Assembly: GCA_024691665.1 (NCBI GenBank) | Contig: JAILNJ010000062.1 | Location: 1 to 5,822 of the forward strand | Source: Gammaproteobacteria bacterium | Lineage (GTDB): Bacteria > Bacillota_I > Bacilli_A > Izemoplasmatales > UBA1188 | Direction of reading: 5' to 3' | Length of the DNA stretch: 5,822 nt | Shown here: in pieces, positions 1 to 5,072 of the stretch | Layout: each line of letters starts with the position of its first letter | Position numbering within the stretch: position 1 is the stretch's first letter | The notes under the pieces: generated by a model | Seen by the model: the letters and a program-made list of their open reading frames with translations, nothing else | Told to the model about the DNA's origin: nothing | Databases searched by the model: none | Made by a program: the position numbers and the translations under genes

Positions 1-45
1 TCTAGAGGAACATTCCTCGCATATGAGAATGATTTTTTCTCTCAT
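1..45 (-). pseudogene. Inverted partial copy of the rpmG 5' end
   Basis: Read on the minus strand from 45 down to 1, this gives the first 15 codons of ribosomal protein L33 (MREKIILICEECSSR), identical in DNA to 292-336. The ribosome binding site GGGGAG is also copied, at 52-57 on the minus strand. The left window edge cuts the frame, so it is unknown whether a full second copy lies beyond. The -35 box of the rpmG promoter lies outside the repeat, so this copy has no equivalent promoter. It is either the by-product of an assembly or amplification fold-back, or part of a true duplication. Confidence 0.8.
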
Positions 46-68
46 CGGCCACTCCCCATCTAAATAAT
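1..68. repeat. Left arm of a perfect 68-bp inverted repeat
   Basis: Position i pairs with position 337-i for every base from 1 to 68, without a mismatch. Pairing breaks at 69/268. The arm carries the reverse complement of the last two bases of the rpmG promoter -10 box, the rpmG ribosome binding site and the first 15 rpmG codons. It begins at window base 1, so the repeat may extend further left. Its inner edge cuts straight into a helix-turn-helix reading frame. A perfect inverted copy of the start of a housekeeping gene, with no mobile element next to it, suggests a fold-back chimera at the end of a contig. A real inverted duplication cannot be excluded. Confidence 0.97.
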
Positions 69-228
69 GTCTATGGATTTTTTATCTCCAAAAGAAAAAT
101 TAATTGTTAGACTATTTTATTTAGAAAACCTATCAGTTCCAAAGATATCTGAAGGTTATGGAATTACTAAATATGCGGTCTATAATATACTAAAAAGAGC
201 TAAAAAGAAGATCAAAGATAATATTTAA
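67..228 (+). pseudogene. Truncated sigma-70 region 4-like helix-turn-helix gene
   Basis: The frame that ends at TAA 226-228 encodes MDFLSPKEKLIVRLFYLENL, then SVPKISEGYGITKYAVYNIL and KRAKKKIKDNI. The pattern LSPkEk..vrLfYlenlSv.kIse..gIt..aV...l.RAkkki matches the helix-turn-helix of sigma-70 region 4, which binds the -35 element. YlxM/UPF0122 proteins share the same fold (AVY..iKR) and are the main alternative. In Firmicutes the gene upstream of rpmG-secE-nusG is usually the sigma factor SigH, so this is probably the C-terminal end of such a sigma factor. The first in-frame ATG (67) lies at the inverted-repeat edge, has no Shine-Dalgarno site, and follows an in-frame stop at 61-63. The N-terminal regions 2 and 3 are absent. 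The coding end is therefore probably genuine and the 5' side replaced by the inverted repeat. Confidence 0.72.
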
Positions 229-241
229 TAAAATATTACTA

Positions 242-270
242 TTGACAATATTGGATGATATTTATAAAAT
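242..270 (+). promoter_or_regulatory. Sigma-A-type promoter for rpmG-secE-nusG
   Basis: A perfect -35 box TTGACA (242-247) is followed by a 17-bp spacer and a -10 box TAAAAT (265-270, one mismatch to consensus). Transcription would start near 277, about 15 nt before the rpmG ATG, leaving just the ribosome binding site as leader. The last two bases of the -10 box lie in the right arm of the inverted repeat and the rest in the unique spacer. The rplK promoter (3146-3174) has the same boxes and spacing. Confidence 0.8.
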
Positions 271-336
271 TATTTAGATGGGGAGTGGCCGATGAGAGAA
301 AAAATCATTCTCATATGCGAGGAATGTTCCTCTAGA
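269..336. repeat. Right arm of the perfect 68-bp inverted repeat
   Basis: This is the native-looking arm. It holds the end of the -10 box, the GGGGAG ribosome binding site (280-285), the rpmG ATG (292) and codons 1-15, and the gene continues intact past 336. Its partner is 1-68, with 200 bp between the arms. The right arm is taken as original because the reading frame continues through it into a complete L33. Confidence 0.97.
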
Positions 337-438
337 AACTATACAATTATGAAGAATACTCAATCAAAAGAAAGAGTATCGCTTATGAAATATTGTAAGA
401 AATGCAATAAAAGGACTCTGCATAAGGAAAGCAGATAA
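292..438 (+). CDS. rpmG: 50S ribosomal protein L33 (zinc-binding form)
   Basis: This 48-residue protein is a small component of the large ribosomal subunit near the E site. The translation begins MREKIILICEECSSRNYTIM and ends KRTLHKESR. Two CxxC pairs (C9/C12 and C35/C38) form the zinc ribbon of the zinc-binding L33 type, whose loss-of-cysteine paralogues serve in zinc shortage. Length and the NYT...K..YC..C..RTLHKE pattern match the family. The ATG at 292 is preceded by GGGGAG (280-285) with 6-nt spacing. It is the first gene after a strong promoter. Its stop codon overlaps the secE ribosome binding site, so it is cotranscribed with secE. The first 15 codons are duplicated in reverse at 1-45. 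Confidence 0.95.
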   Translation: MREKIILICEECSSRNYTIMKNTQSKERVSLMKYCKKCNKRTLHKESR

Positions 439-448
439 GGAGTATTTT

Positions 449-922
449 ATGACAAAAGAAACTACTAACGAAAAGACAACTAAAAAAGAAAGTACAACAA
501 AACGTGTTATGGCCTTCATTAAAGAAGATCATCCTTTTGAAAACTGGGTATTATTTGTTCTTGCAATCATCTTACTTGTAATCGCTATTTACATGTTAAT
601 TGCAGCAGCATCTGATAAGAACACTTTTGCTGATACATATTTCAATATCGCTAATTCAGGTTGGGGCATCTTCAATAAGCCTTGGAAAGTAATTACTATT
701 TCTTCAGTAATTATCGCTGTTGCTGCCGCTGCTATGCTTTATTCAGTATGGCCTGTATTTAAACCTGCATTTAAAGAAATGAAGAATGTTACTTGGACTA
801 AAGCTGGTGATTTATTCAAGAACTCATTAACAGTTTTATTATTCATCGCTTTCTTAACTGTATTATTCTATCTCTTCGATTTAGGTTTAATTCCACTATT
901 TAGATTAATTTTTGGTGAATAA
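449..922 (+). CDS. secE: Preprotein translocase subunit SecE, N-terminally extended
   Basis: SecE stabilises SecY in the SecYEG protein-export channel of the cytoplasmic membrane. The C-terminal third carries the family signature: the amphipathic FKEMKNVTWT stretch (108-117, with WT where many members have WP), then a membrane helix (about 126-147) with the conserved Asp at 144. The protein has 157 residues, much longer than the roughly 60-residue single-helix SecE of Bacillus. A Lys/Thr-rich cytoplasmic start (1-28) and two more membrane helices (about 33-53 and 81-103) precede the core, giving a three-helix layout like E. coli SecE. AAGGAG (437-442) with 6-nt spacing sets the start and overlaps the rpmG stop. 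The nusG ATG lies 1 nt after the stop. The position between rpmG and nusG independently supports the call. Confidence 0.93.
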   Translation: MTKETTNEKTTKKESTTKRVMAFIKEDHPFENWVLFVLAIILLVIAIYMLIAAASDKNTFADTYFNIANSGWGIFNKPWKVITISSVIIAVAAAAMLYSVWPVFKPAFKEMKNVTWTKAGDLFKNSLTVLLFIAFLTVLFYLFDLGLIPLFRLIFGE

Positions 923-923
923 T

Positions 924-1481
924 ATGGCAAACGAAAAACGTTGGTACATTGCACAAACTTATTCTGGAAAAGAAGATAGTGTTGCTGAAAATTTAAGATC
1001 TCGTATCAAAATGCTTGATATGGAAGAACAAATCTTCAGAGTACTTGTTCCAGAAGAAACAATCGTAGTTGAAACTAAAGACGCTAAAACTGGTGCAGTA
1101 ACTAAGAAAGAAAAAGTACAAAAAGTATTCCCTGGATACGTTTATGTAGAAATGATCGATAATGATGACTCTTGGTGGGTTGTCAGAAACACTCCTGGTG
1201 TAACTGGATTCTTAGGATCAAGTGGTAAGAAAGCAAGACCTATTCCAGTACCAGATGAACAAATTGAACCAATCCTCAAATCTCAAGGTATTGTTAAACA
1301 AGCTGAAATTAACTTTGAAGTTGGTGACTTTGTTACTATGGTTAGTGGACCATTCAAAGATCAAACTGGTCAAGTACTTGATATTGATCTTGAAAACAAA
1401 TCTTGTACAGTTGAAATTGAATTCATGGGTCAAATGACTGGTGTACCAGTAGACCTAGCTGATGTTCAATGCATTAAATAA
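924..1481 (+). CDS. nusG: Transcription termination/antitermination protein NusG
   Basis: NusG binds RNA polymerase across the clamp and affects elongation, pausing and termination, and it couples to ribosomes or Rho in many species. The 185-residue protein starts with the NGN domain (WYIAQTYSGKE at 7-17, FPGYVYVEM at 69-77, WWVVRNTPGVTGFLG at 84-98). A linker follows, then the C-terminal KOW domain (FEVGDFVTMVSGPFKDQTG at 131-149). Length is typical. The ATG at 924 is preferred to the upstream TTG at 912 because MANEKRWYIA is the usual beginning and the TTG would lie inside secE. There is only 1 nt between the secE stop and this ATG, with a weak GGTGA (914-918) inside secE, so translational coupling is likely. 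It is the last gene before a strong terminator, whereas rplK usually follows directly. Confidence 0.97.
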   Translation: MANEKRWYIAQTYSGKEDSVAENLRSRIKMLDMEEQIFRVLVPEETIVVETKDAKTGAVTKKEKVQKVFPGYVYVEMIDNDDSWWVVRNTPGVTGFLGSSGKKARPIPVPDEQIEPILKSQGIVKQAEINFEVGDFVTMVSGPFKDQTGQVLDIDLENKSCTVEIEFMGQMTGVPVDLADVQCIK

Positions 1482-1484
1482 TAA

Positions 1485-1517
1485 AAAAAGATAGCCTGGC
1501 TATCTTTTTATTTTGTT
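1485..1517 (+). terminator. Intrinsic terminator after nusG
   Basis: An 11-bp stem, AAAAAGATAGC (1485-1495) with GCTATCTTTTT (1499-1509), closes over the 3-nt loop CTG and runs into the T-rich tract TTTTTATTTTGTT. It starts 3 nt after the nusG stop and separates rpmG-secE-nusG from the channel gene. Confidence 0.92.
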
Positions 1518-1565
1518 AAAATAAATGTAAAATATTTGAGTAGATTTATTTTTAAAAGGTGAATT

Positions 1566-2441
1566 ATGAAAACTGAAGACGAAATCTTAAAAGAAACCAA
1601 GAAGCAAAAGAGAAGAAATGCCTTTCTAGATATATCAGGAAGTTCATTCTTATTACTTTCTCTTATCTTCTCTTTAACCGCATTGATGAGAATAATAAAA
1701 GAAGGAGACATTGGGGCAAAGATATTCTATCTTATAGCCTTTGTTTCTTTCGCATTAGCTAAATTCTTTAAGTTCTTTAAAACTAAGAATAAGACAGAAA
1801 AAGCTAGACTTCTTACTCTATTCATTTATTTAACTTTAGTAGGAGTTGCTGCATTTATTCTTCCTGTTGAATACTTATTTATTTCATTAATTGCATTCGC
1901 AGTATCAATTATTATTAATGGAATCTTTAGATTCTTTAATAGAACTGGAAGAGATATCGTATTTGGAATTATCGCAATTGTATTTGCTGCTCTAATTATT
2001 GTTGTTGGTATTTTAGTTGGTCCTACTAATCCTAAACTAGTCGCAACTGTATTAACTTTAATCTTAATGTATCTTGCGTTTATTGAAATATTCGCAGTAT
2101 CATTTGCTCAATTAAGACTTAAATTATTAATTAAGATTATGAGAAAAACATATGTGGGAGAAATCCTATTTGCCCTCCTCACATTAACTGTCGCATCATC
2201 TTTAATTTTCACATATATGGAACCATCTATGTCTAATTTAGGAGATGCATTCTGGTACTGTTTCGCTGTTATCACAACTATTGGTTTTGGTGATTTTGCC
2301 GCGGTAACATTTACTGGAAGAATCTTAACTGTAATATTAGGTTTATTTGGTATTATTTTAGTCGCAGTTATCACATCAATTATCGTTAATTTCTATAATG
2401 AAATTTCACTCACAAACACAGAAAAGAAGAAAAAAGAATAA
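1566..2441 (+). CDS. Membrane protein with K+-channel pore domain
   Basis: This 291-residue integral membrane protein probably conducts potassium. The C-terminal 95 residues form a two-helix pore module: an outer helix (about 196-216), a re-entrant pore helix (226-238), the selectivity filter TTIGFGD (237-243), and an inner helix (250-276) with hinge glycines at 259 and 262. GFGD is an accepted variant of the K+ filter GYGD. Before it are about six more membrane segments (near 26-44, 51-70, 82-99, 101-121, 130-152, 158-180) that look like repeated hairpins, broadly like HdeD/DUF308 proteins. No arginine-ladder voltage sensor and no RCK or cyclic-nucleotide domain is visible; the protein ends in a short Lys-rich tail. 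AAAGGTGA (1555-1562) sets the ATG. Only a weak possible promoter is seen (TAAAAT at 1528-1533). The stop overlaps the next start by 1 nt. The pore call is firm; gating and ion specificity are inferred. Confidence 0.85.
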   Translation: MKTEDEILKETKKQKRRNAFLDISGSSFLLLSLIFSLTALMRIIKEGDIGAKIFYLIAFVSFALAKFFKFFKTKNKTEKARLLTLFIYLTLVGVAAFILPVEYLFISLIAFAVSIIINGIFRFFNRTGRDIVFGIIAIVFAALIIVVGILVGPTNPKLVATVLTLILMYLAFIEIFAVSFAQLRLKLLIKIMRKTYVGEILFALLTLTVASSLIFTYMEPSMSNLGDAFWYCFAVITTIGFGDFAAVTFTGRILTVILGLFGIILVAVITSIIVNFYNEISLTNTEKKKKE

Positions 2442-3112
2442 TGATTAAATGTGCAATATTTGATTTAGATGGAACACTAGTAAACTCGATGGAATATTGG
2501 AGTATAGTTCCATCTAAATTTTTGGAGAATAACGGAATAAAAGTAGAAGATAAAAAGTCACTTAGTGATATGTTTTTATCTATGTCTTTACTTGAGTCGT
2601 CTAAGTACTTTAAAGAGACTTATAAATTTTCTAAATCTATTGAAGAAATAGCCCTAGAAATTGATAGGGTTATGGAAGAATATTATTTAAATAATGTGAC
2701 CCTAAAATCAGGCATAAAAGAGCTACTTGAACTTCTCTATTCTAAGGGTGTAAAAATGGCTATCGCAACTGCGACAGATAAGTTCTTAGTTGAGGAAGTT
2801 GTTGAGAAATTAGGTATTAAAAAATACTTCGATTTTATCATCACTTCTACTGAAGTAGGCTCATCTAAAAAGAACCCATTAATCTACCAAAAATGCTCAG
2901 AATTCTTTAACGCAAAAGAGACTGAATCAATCATATTTGAAGACCTTCCTTATGGTATTATTTCAGGTAATTCAGTAGGTTTCCATACAGTTGGTTTATA
3001 TGATGAACCATCTAATCACTTACAAGATAAAATCAAAGAAAACGCAGAACTATATTTCCTCGATTTAGATAAGGAAAATATAACTAAAATAAAAGACTAT
3101 TTTAATTTATAA
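2441..3112 (+). CDS. HAD-superfamily hydrolase, beta-phosphoglucomutase-like
   Basis: This 223-residue cytosolic enzyme is a phosphatase or phosphomutase of HAD subfamily I. Motif I is FDLDGTLVNS (7-16), with nucleophile D8 and general acid/base D10. A helical cap domain follows (about 17-90). Motif II is IATAT (108-112, Thr110). The motif III lysine is K143 or K144 in SSKKNP. Motif IV is FEDLPYGIISG (166-176), with metal-binding E167 and D168. All catalytic motifs are present and length is normal. The FEDxxxGIxSGxxxGF form is typical of the beta-phosphoglucomutase/sugar-phosphatase group, but the substrate cannot be read from sequence. The ATG overlaps the channel stop (TAATG), with no separate ribosome binding site beyond a purine-rich stretch inside the channel gene, so translation is probably coupled. 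No convincing forward terminator follows. Confidence 0.9.
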   Translation: MIKCAIFDLDGTLVNSMEYWSIVPSKFLENNGIKVEDKKSLSDMFLSMSLLESSKYFKETYKFSKSIEEIALEIDRVMEEYYLNNVTLKSGIKELLELLYSKGVKMAIATATDKFLVEEVVEKLGIKKYFDFIITSTEVGSSKKNPLIYQKCSEFFNAKETESIIFEDLPYGIISGNSVGFHTVGLYDEPSNHLQDKIKENAELYFLDLDKENITKIKDYFNL

Positions 3113-3145
3113 ATTAAGGTCTAAAAAACTAATATTAAAAAATGT

Positions 3146-3174
3146 TTGACATATAATATATATTATTATAAAAT
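3146..3174 (+). promoter_or_regulatory. Sigma-A-type promoter for rplK-rplA
   Basis: A perfect TTGACA (3146-3151), a 17-bp AT-only spacer and TAAAAT (3169-3174) repeat the design of the rpmG promoter. Transcription should start near 3181, at the point where the sequence turns from AT-only to GCGC. That leaves a leader of about 77 nt before rplK. Confidence 0.8.
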
Positions 3175-3180
3175 AATAAA

Positions 3181-3257
3181 GCGCGTGTGAAATAGCGCAT
3201 GTGGAAGAGGTAGATGTCCTCAAATACAACCACGACATGACTAGGAGGAAAACAATC
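3181..3257 (+). promoter_or_regulatory. Structured 5' leader of rplK-rplA
   Basis: The leader can fold into nested stems. CAT-GTGG (3198-3204) pairs with CCAC...ATG (3230-3239, 3-nt bulge), and inside it GAGG (3207-3210) pairs with CCTC (3218-3221) around TAGATGT, with a lopsided internal loop (2 nt against 8 nt). GCGC also occurs at 3181 and 3195. In E. coli, L1 represses the rplK-rplA operon by binding a leader structure that mimics its 23S rRNA site. A similar role here is inference from position and foldability. The strong AGGAGG ribosome binding site (3243-3248) lies just past the outer stem. Confidence 0.4.
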
Positions 3258-3683
3258 ATGGCAAAAACATTAAAAACAGTTGTGAAATTGCAAATCCCTG
3301 GTGGAAGAGCTACTCCAGCTCCACCAATCGGACCAGCACTAGGACAAGCAGGAGTTAACATCCAACAATTCTGTACTCAGTTCAACGACCGCACTAAGGA
3401 CATGGCTGGATCAATTGTTCCTGTAGTAATTAGCGTATTTGATGATAAGAGTTTCACTTTTATCACAAAGACTCCTCCAGCATCTGATTTACTCAGACAA
3501 GCTGCAGGCATTCAAAAAGGTGCTCATACACCTAACAAAGAAGTTGCAGGTACAGTAACAAGAGAACAAGTTAGAGCTATCGCTGAAAAGAAGATGCCTG
3601 ACTTAAATGCTAATGATATCGAAGCTGCAATGAGAATCATCGAAGGATCTGCTCGTCAAATGGGCATTAAGATCACTGAATAA
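3258..3683 (+). CDS. rplK: 50S ribosomal protein L11
   Basis: L11 is 141 residues, the family's standard length. It sits at the base of the ribosomal stalk on the GTPase-associated 23S rRNA and takes part in factor binding and, where present, RelA activation. The N-terminal domain carries the proline-rich switch segment PAPPIGPALGQAGVNI (20-35). The C-terminal RNA-binding domain (about 74-141) includes TPPASDLLRQAAG and the final GSARQMGI. The ATG at 3258 follows AGGAGG (3243-3248) at 9-nt spacing. An in-frame GTG at 3201 would add 19 residues with no family counterpart and is rejected. It is the first gene after its own promoter, with rplA 23 nt downstream. Confidence 0.97.
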   Translation: MAKTLKTVVKLQIPGGRATPAPPIGPALGQAGVNIQQFCTQFNDRTKDMAGSIVPVVISVFDDKSFTFITKTPPASDLLRQAAGIQKGAHTPNKEVAGTVTREQVRAIAEKKMPDLNANDIEAAMRIIEGSARQMGIKITE

Positions 3684-3706
3684 TAAGGTTAAAGGAGAAA
3701 TTTACA

Positions 3707-4393
3707 ATGGCAAAGAAAGGTAAAAAGTACACTGAAGCCTTAGCTAAGTTTGATTCTAAGCAAGCTTACAGTGTTGAAGAAGCAGTAAAACTTGTTAAAG
3801 AACTTTCATTCGAAAAGTTCGATGCAACAGTAGAAATCGCGTTCCGTTTAAATCTTGACCCAAGAAAAGCTGAACAAAACTTAAGAGGTGCTTTCGTGCT
3901 TCCTAATGGAACAGGTAAGACTAAGAAAGTTTTAGTATTCGCTAAGGGTGACAAAGCAAAAGAAGCTGAAGCTGCTGGTGCTGATTATGTTGGCGATGCT
4001 GAATATGTAGAAAAGATTATGAAAGGTTGGTTCGACTTTGATACAGTTGTAGCTACACCTGACATGATGGCTACAATCGGTAAACTCGGTAGAGTATTAG
4101 GTCCTAGAGGCTTAATGCCAAACCCAAAAACTGGAACAGTTACAATGGATGTTACTAAAGCTGTAGCAGACGTTAAAGCTGGTAAGGTTGAATATCGTGT
4201 AGACAAAGTTGGAAACATCCAATTAGGTCTTGGTAAAGTTTCATTCTCTGCTGAAAAATTAGCTGAAAACGTAAACTTCACAATCGATTTAATCTCTAAG
4301 CTAAAACCTACTACTGTTAAGGGTACATTCATTAAGAACATTACCATTTCTTCAACTATGGGCCCAGGCGTTAAAATCGTTATCGCTCAATAG
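3707..4393 (+). CDS. rplA: 50S ribosomal protein L1
   Basis: L1 has 228 residues, the normal length, and forms the mobile L1 stalk that helps move tRNA out of the E site. In E. coli it also represses its own operon. The diagnostic segment IGKLGRVLGPRGLMPNPKTG (124-143) is intact, with GNIQLGLGKVSF (169-180) and the C-terminal SSTMGPGVKI (215-224). Domain I is split in sequence between the N-terminus and the C-terminal part, with domain II in the middle, as usual. AAAGGAGA (3691-3698) at 8-nt spacing sets the ATG. It is cotranscribed with rplK. The stop is TAG, and the next 145 bp form the L10 leader. Confidence 0.97.
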   Translation: MAKKGKKYTEALAKFDSKQAYSVEEAVKLVKELSFEKFDATVEIAFRLNLDPRKAEQNLRGAFVLPNGTGKTKKVLVFAKGDKAKEAEAAGADYVGDAEYVEKIMKGWFDFDTVVATPDMMATIGKLGRVLGPRGLMPNPKTGTVTMDVTKAVADVKAGKVEYRVDKVGNIQLGLGKVSFSAEKLAENVNFTIDLISKLKPTTVKGTFIKNITISSTMGPGVKIVIAQ

Positions 4394-4418
4394 TTAAAGA
4401 AAAACAAAAAAACAGAAT

Positions 4419-4527
4419 ATTTATCGAAGATAGCTGGTGTGCTTAAGCACTTAATTCCCCGCTGAGATTTACAGATAAAATGATTCATTTTACCTCTTTC
4501 TCTCTAGGGAAAGGGGTTTTATTTATT
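4419..4527 (+). promoter_or_regulatory. L10-type ribosomal leader of rplJ-rplL
   Basis: The untranslated region between rplA and rplJ holds several consecutive structures. A hairpin GTGC-TTAA-GCAC (4439-4450) sits on a broken outer stem: AGC (4432-4434) with GCT (4461-4463) and GG (4436-4437) with CC (4457-4458), separated by unpaired bases that could form a kink. A second hairpin is TAAAATG/CATTTTA (4476-4492). An intrinsic terminator follows at 4493-4527. Position and layout match the known L10 leader, in which the L10-L12 complex binds the RNA and lowers rplJL expression; in B. subtilis this works by transcription attenuation. GAG (4464-4466) could pair with CTC (4494-4496) and open the terminator, a possible antiterminator. 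No clear promoter is seen here, so read-through from rplA is expected. Confidence 0.8.
4493..4527 (+). terminator. Attenuator terminator in the rplJ leader
   Basis: A 10-bp stem, CCTCTTTCTC (4493-4502) with GGGAAAGGGG (4507-4516) and two G-U pairs, closes over TCTA and is followed by TTTTATTTATT (4517-4527). It lies directly before the rplJ ribosome binding site (AAGGAG, 4528-4533), so stopping here would switch off rplJ-rplL. This suits regulated rather than constitutive termination. Confidence 0.85.
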
Positions 4528-4538
4528 AAGGAGAAAAT

Positions 4539-5045
4539 ATGGCTGCAAATAAAAACATTATTGCAATGAAAGAAGAAGCCGTTAATGCTCTTGCATCTAA
4601 GATGGGCGAAGCTAAGTCTTATATTCTTTGTGAATATGCCGGACTTACAGTTGTTCAACTTGAAGAATTAAGAAAGCTTTTAAGAAAAGAAAATTGTTTA
4701 TTGAAGGTCGCAACAAACAATACTATCAAGAGAGCTTGCGCTAAAAACGGTTTTGAAGAATTGAATGATACTGAAGGACCATCATGTGTTATTTTCTCTA
4801 ATGGAGAATCAACAGATGGACCAAGAATTGCATCTCAATTCGCAAAGAAAAACAAAAAACTCAAGATGAAAGATGGTGTTGTTGATGGAAAATACTACAA
4901 CGATAAAGAAATCGTACAAATCGCATCACTCCCAACAAAACAAACTCTCATCGCTATGGTTGCTGGTGGCTTATATCAACCAATCCAACAACTCGCACTT
5001 GGCTTACATCAATTAGCTGAAAAGCTTGAAGGTGAAGCTGCCTAA
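4539..5045 (+). CDS. rplJ: 50S ribosomal protein L10
   Basis: L10 has 168 residues (typical 165-175) and is the stalk base. Its globular N-terminal domain binds 23S rRNA beside L11, and its C-terminal helix carries L7/L12 dimers. Family features are YAGLTVVQLEELRKLLRK (33-50), the KVATNNTIKRA segment (56-66), and the C-terminal helix near 148-166 (PIQQLALGLHQLAEKLEG). AAGGAG (4528-4533) at 5-nt spacing fixes the ATG; MAANKNIIAMKEEAV is an ordinary L10 beginning. It is regulated by the leader and attenuator just upstream, probably by its own product with L12. The gap to rplL is 27 nt. Confidence 0.96.
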   Translation: MAANKNIIAMKEEAVNALASKMGEAKSYILCEYAGLTVVQLEELRKLLRKENCLLKVATNNTIKRACAKNGFEELNDTEGPSCVIFSNGESTDGPRIASQFAKKNKKLKMKDGVVDGKYYNDKEIVQIASLPTKQTLIAMVAGGLYQPIQQLALGLHQLAEKLEGEAA

Positions 5046-5072
5046 TTATTAAAAATAAGGAGAAAAATTAAA

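Noticed and set aside
912..923. Upstream TTG start that would add four residues to NusG
   Set aside because: It lies inside secE. The ATG at 924 gives the usual MANEKRWYIA beginning and a 1-nt coupled junction.
1218..1433. Open frames on both strands inside nusG, and similar minus-strand frames inside the channel, rplA and rplL genes
   Set aside because: They lie within well-identified genes, lack ribosome binding sites and resemble no protein family. They are shadow frames of AT-rich coding sequence.
1511..1533. Promoter for the channel gene with TAAAAT at 1528-1533
   Set aside because: The only -35 at 17 bp is TTTTTA, inside the terminator T-tract, with three of six matches. Too weak to list separately in such AT-rich DNA.
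3094..3122. AT-rich palindrome (core 3102-3117) around the HAD stop codon, flanked by AGAC/GTCT
   Set aside because: It is followed by A residues, not T, on the plus strand, so it is not a forward terminator. On the minus strand it has a T-tract, but no minus-strand gene needs it. Probably compositional.
3201..3257. In-frame GTG start that would extend L11 by 19 residues
   Set aside because: It has no Shine-Dalgarno site, no counterpart in the L11 family, and falls inside a foldable leader. AGGAGG at 3243-3248 clearly serves the ATG at 3258.
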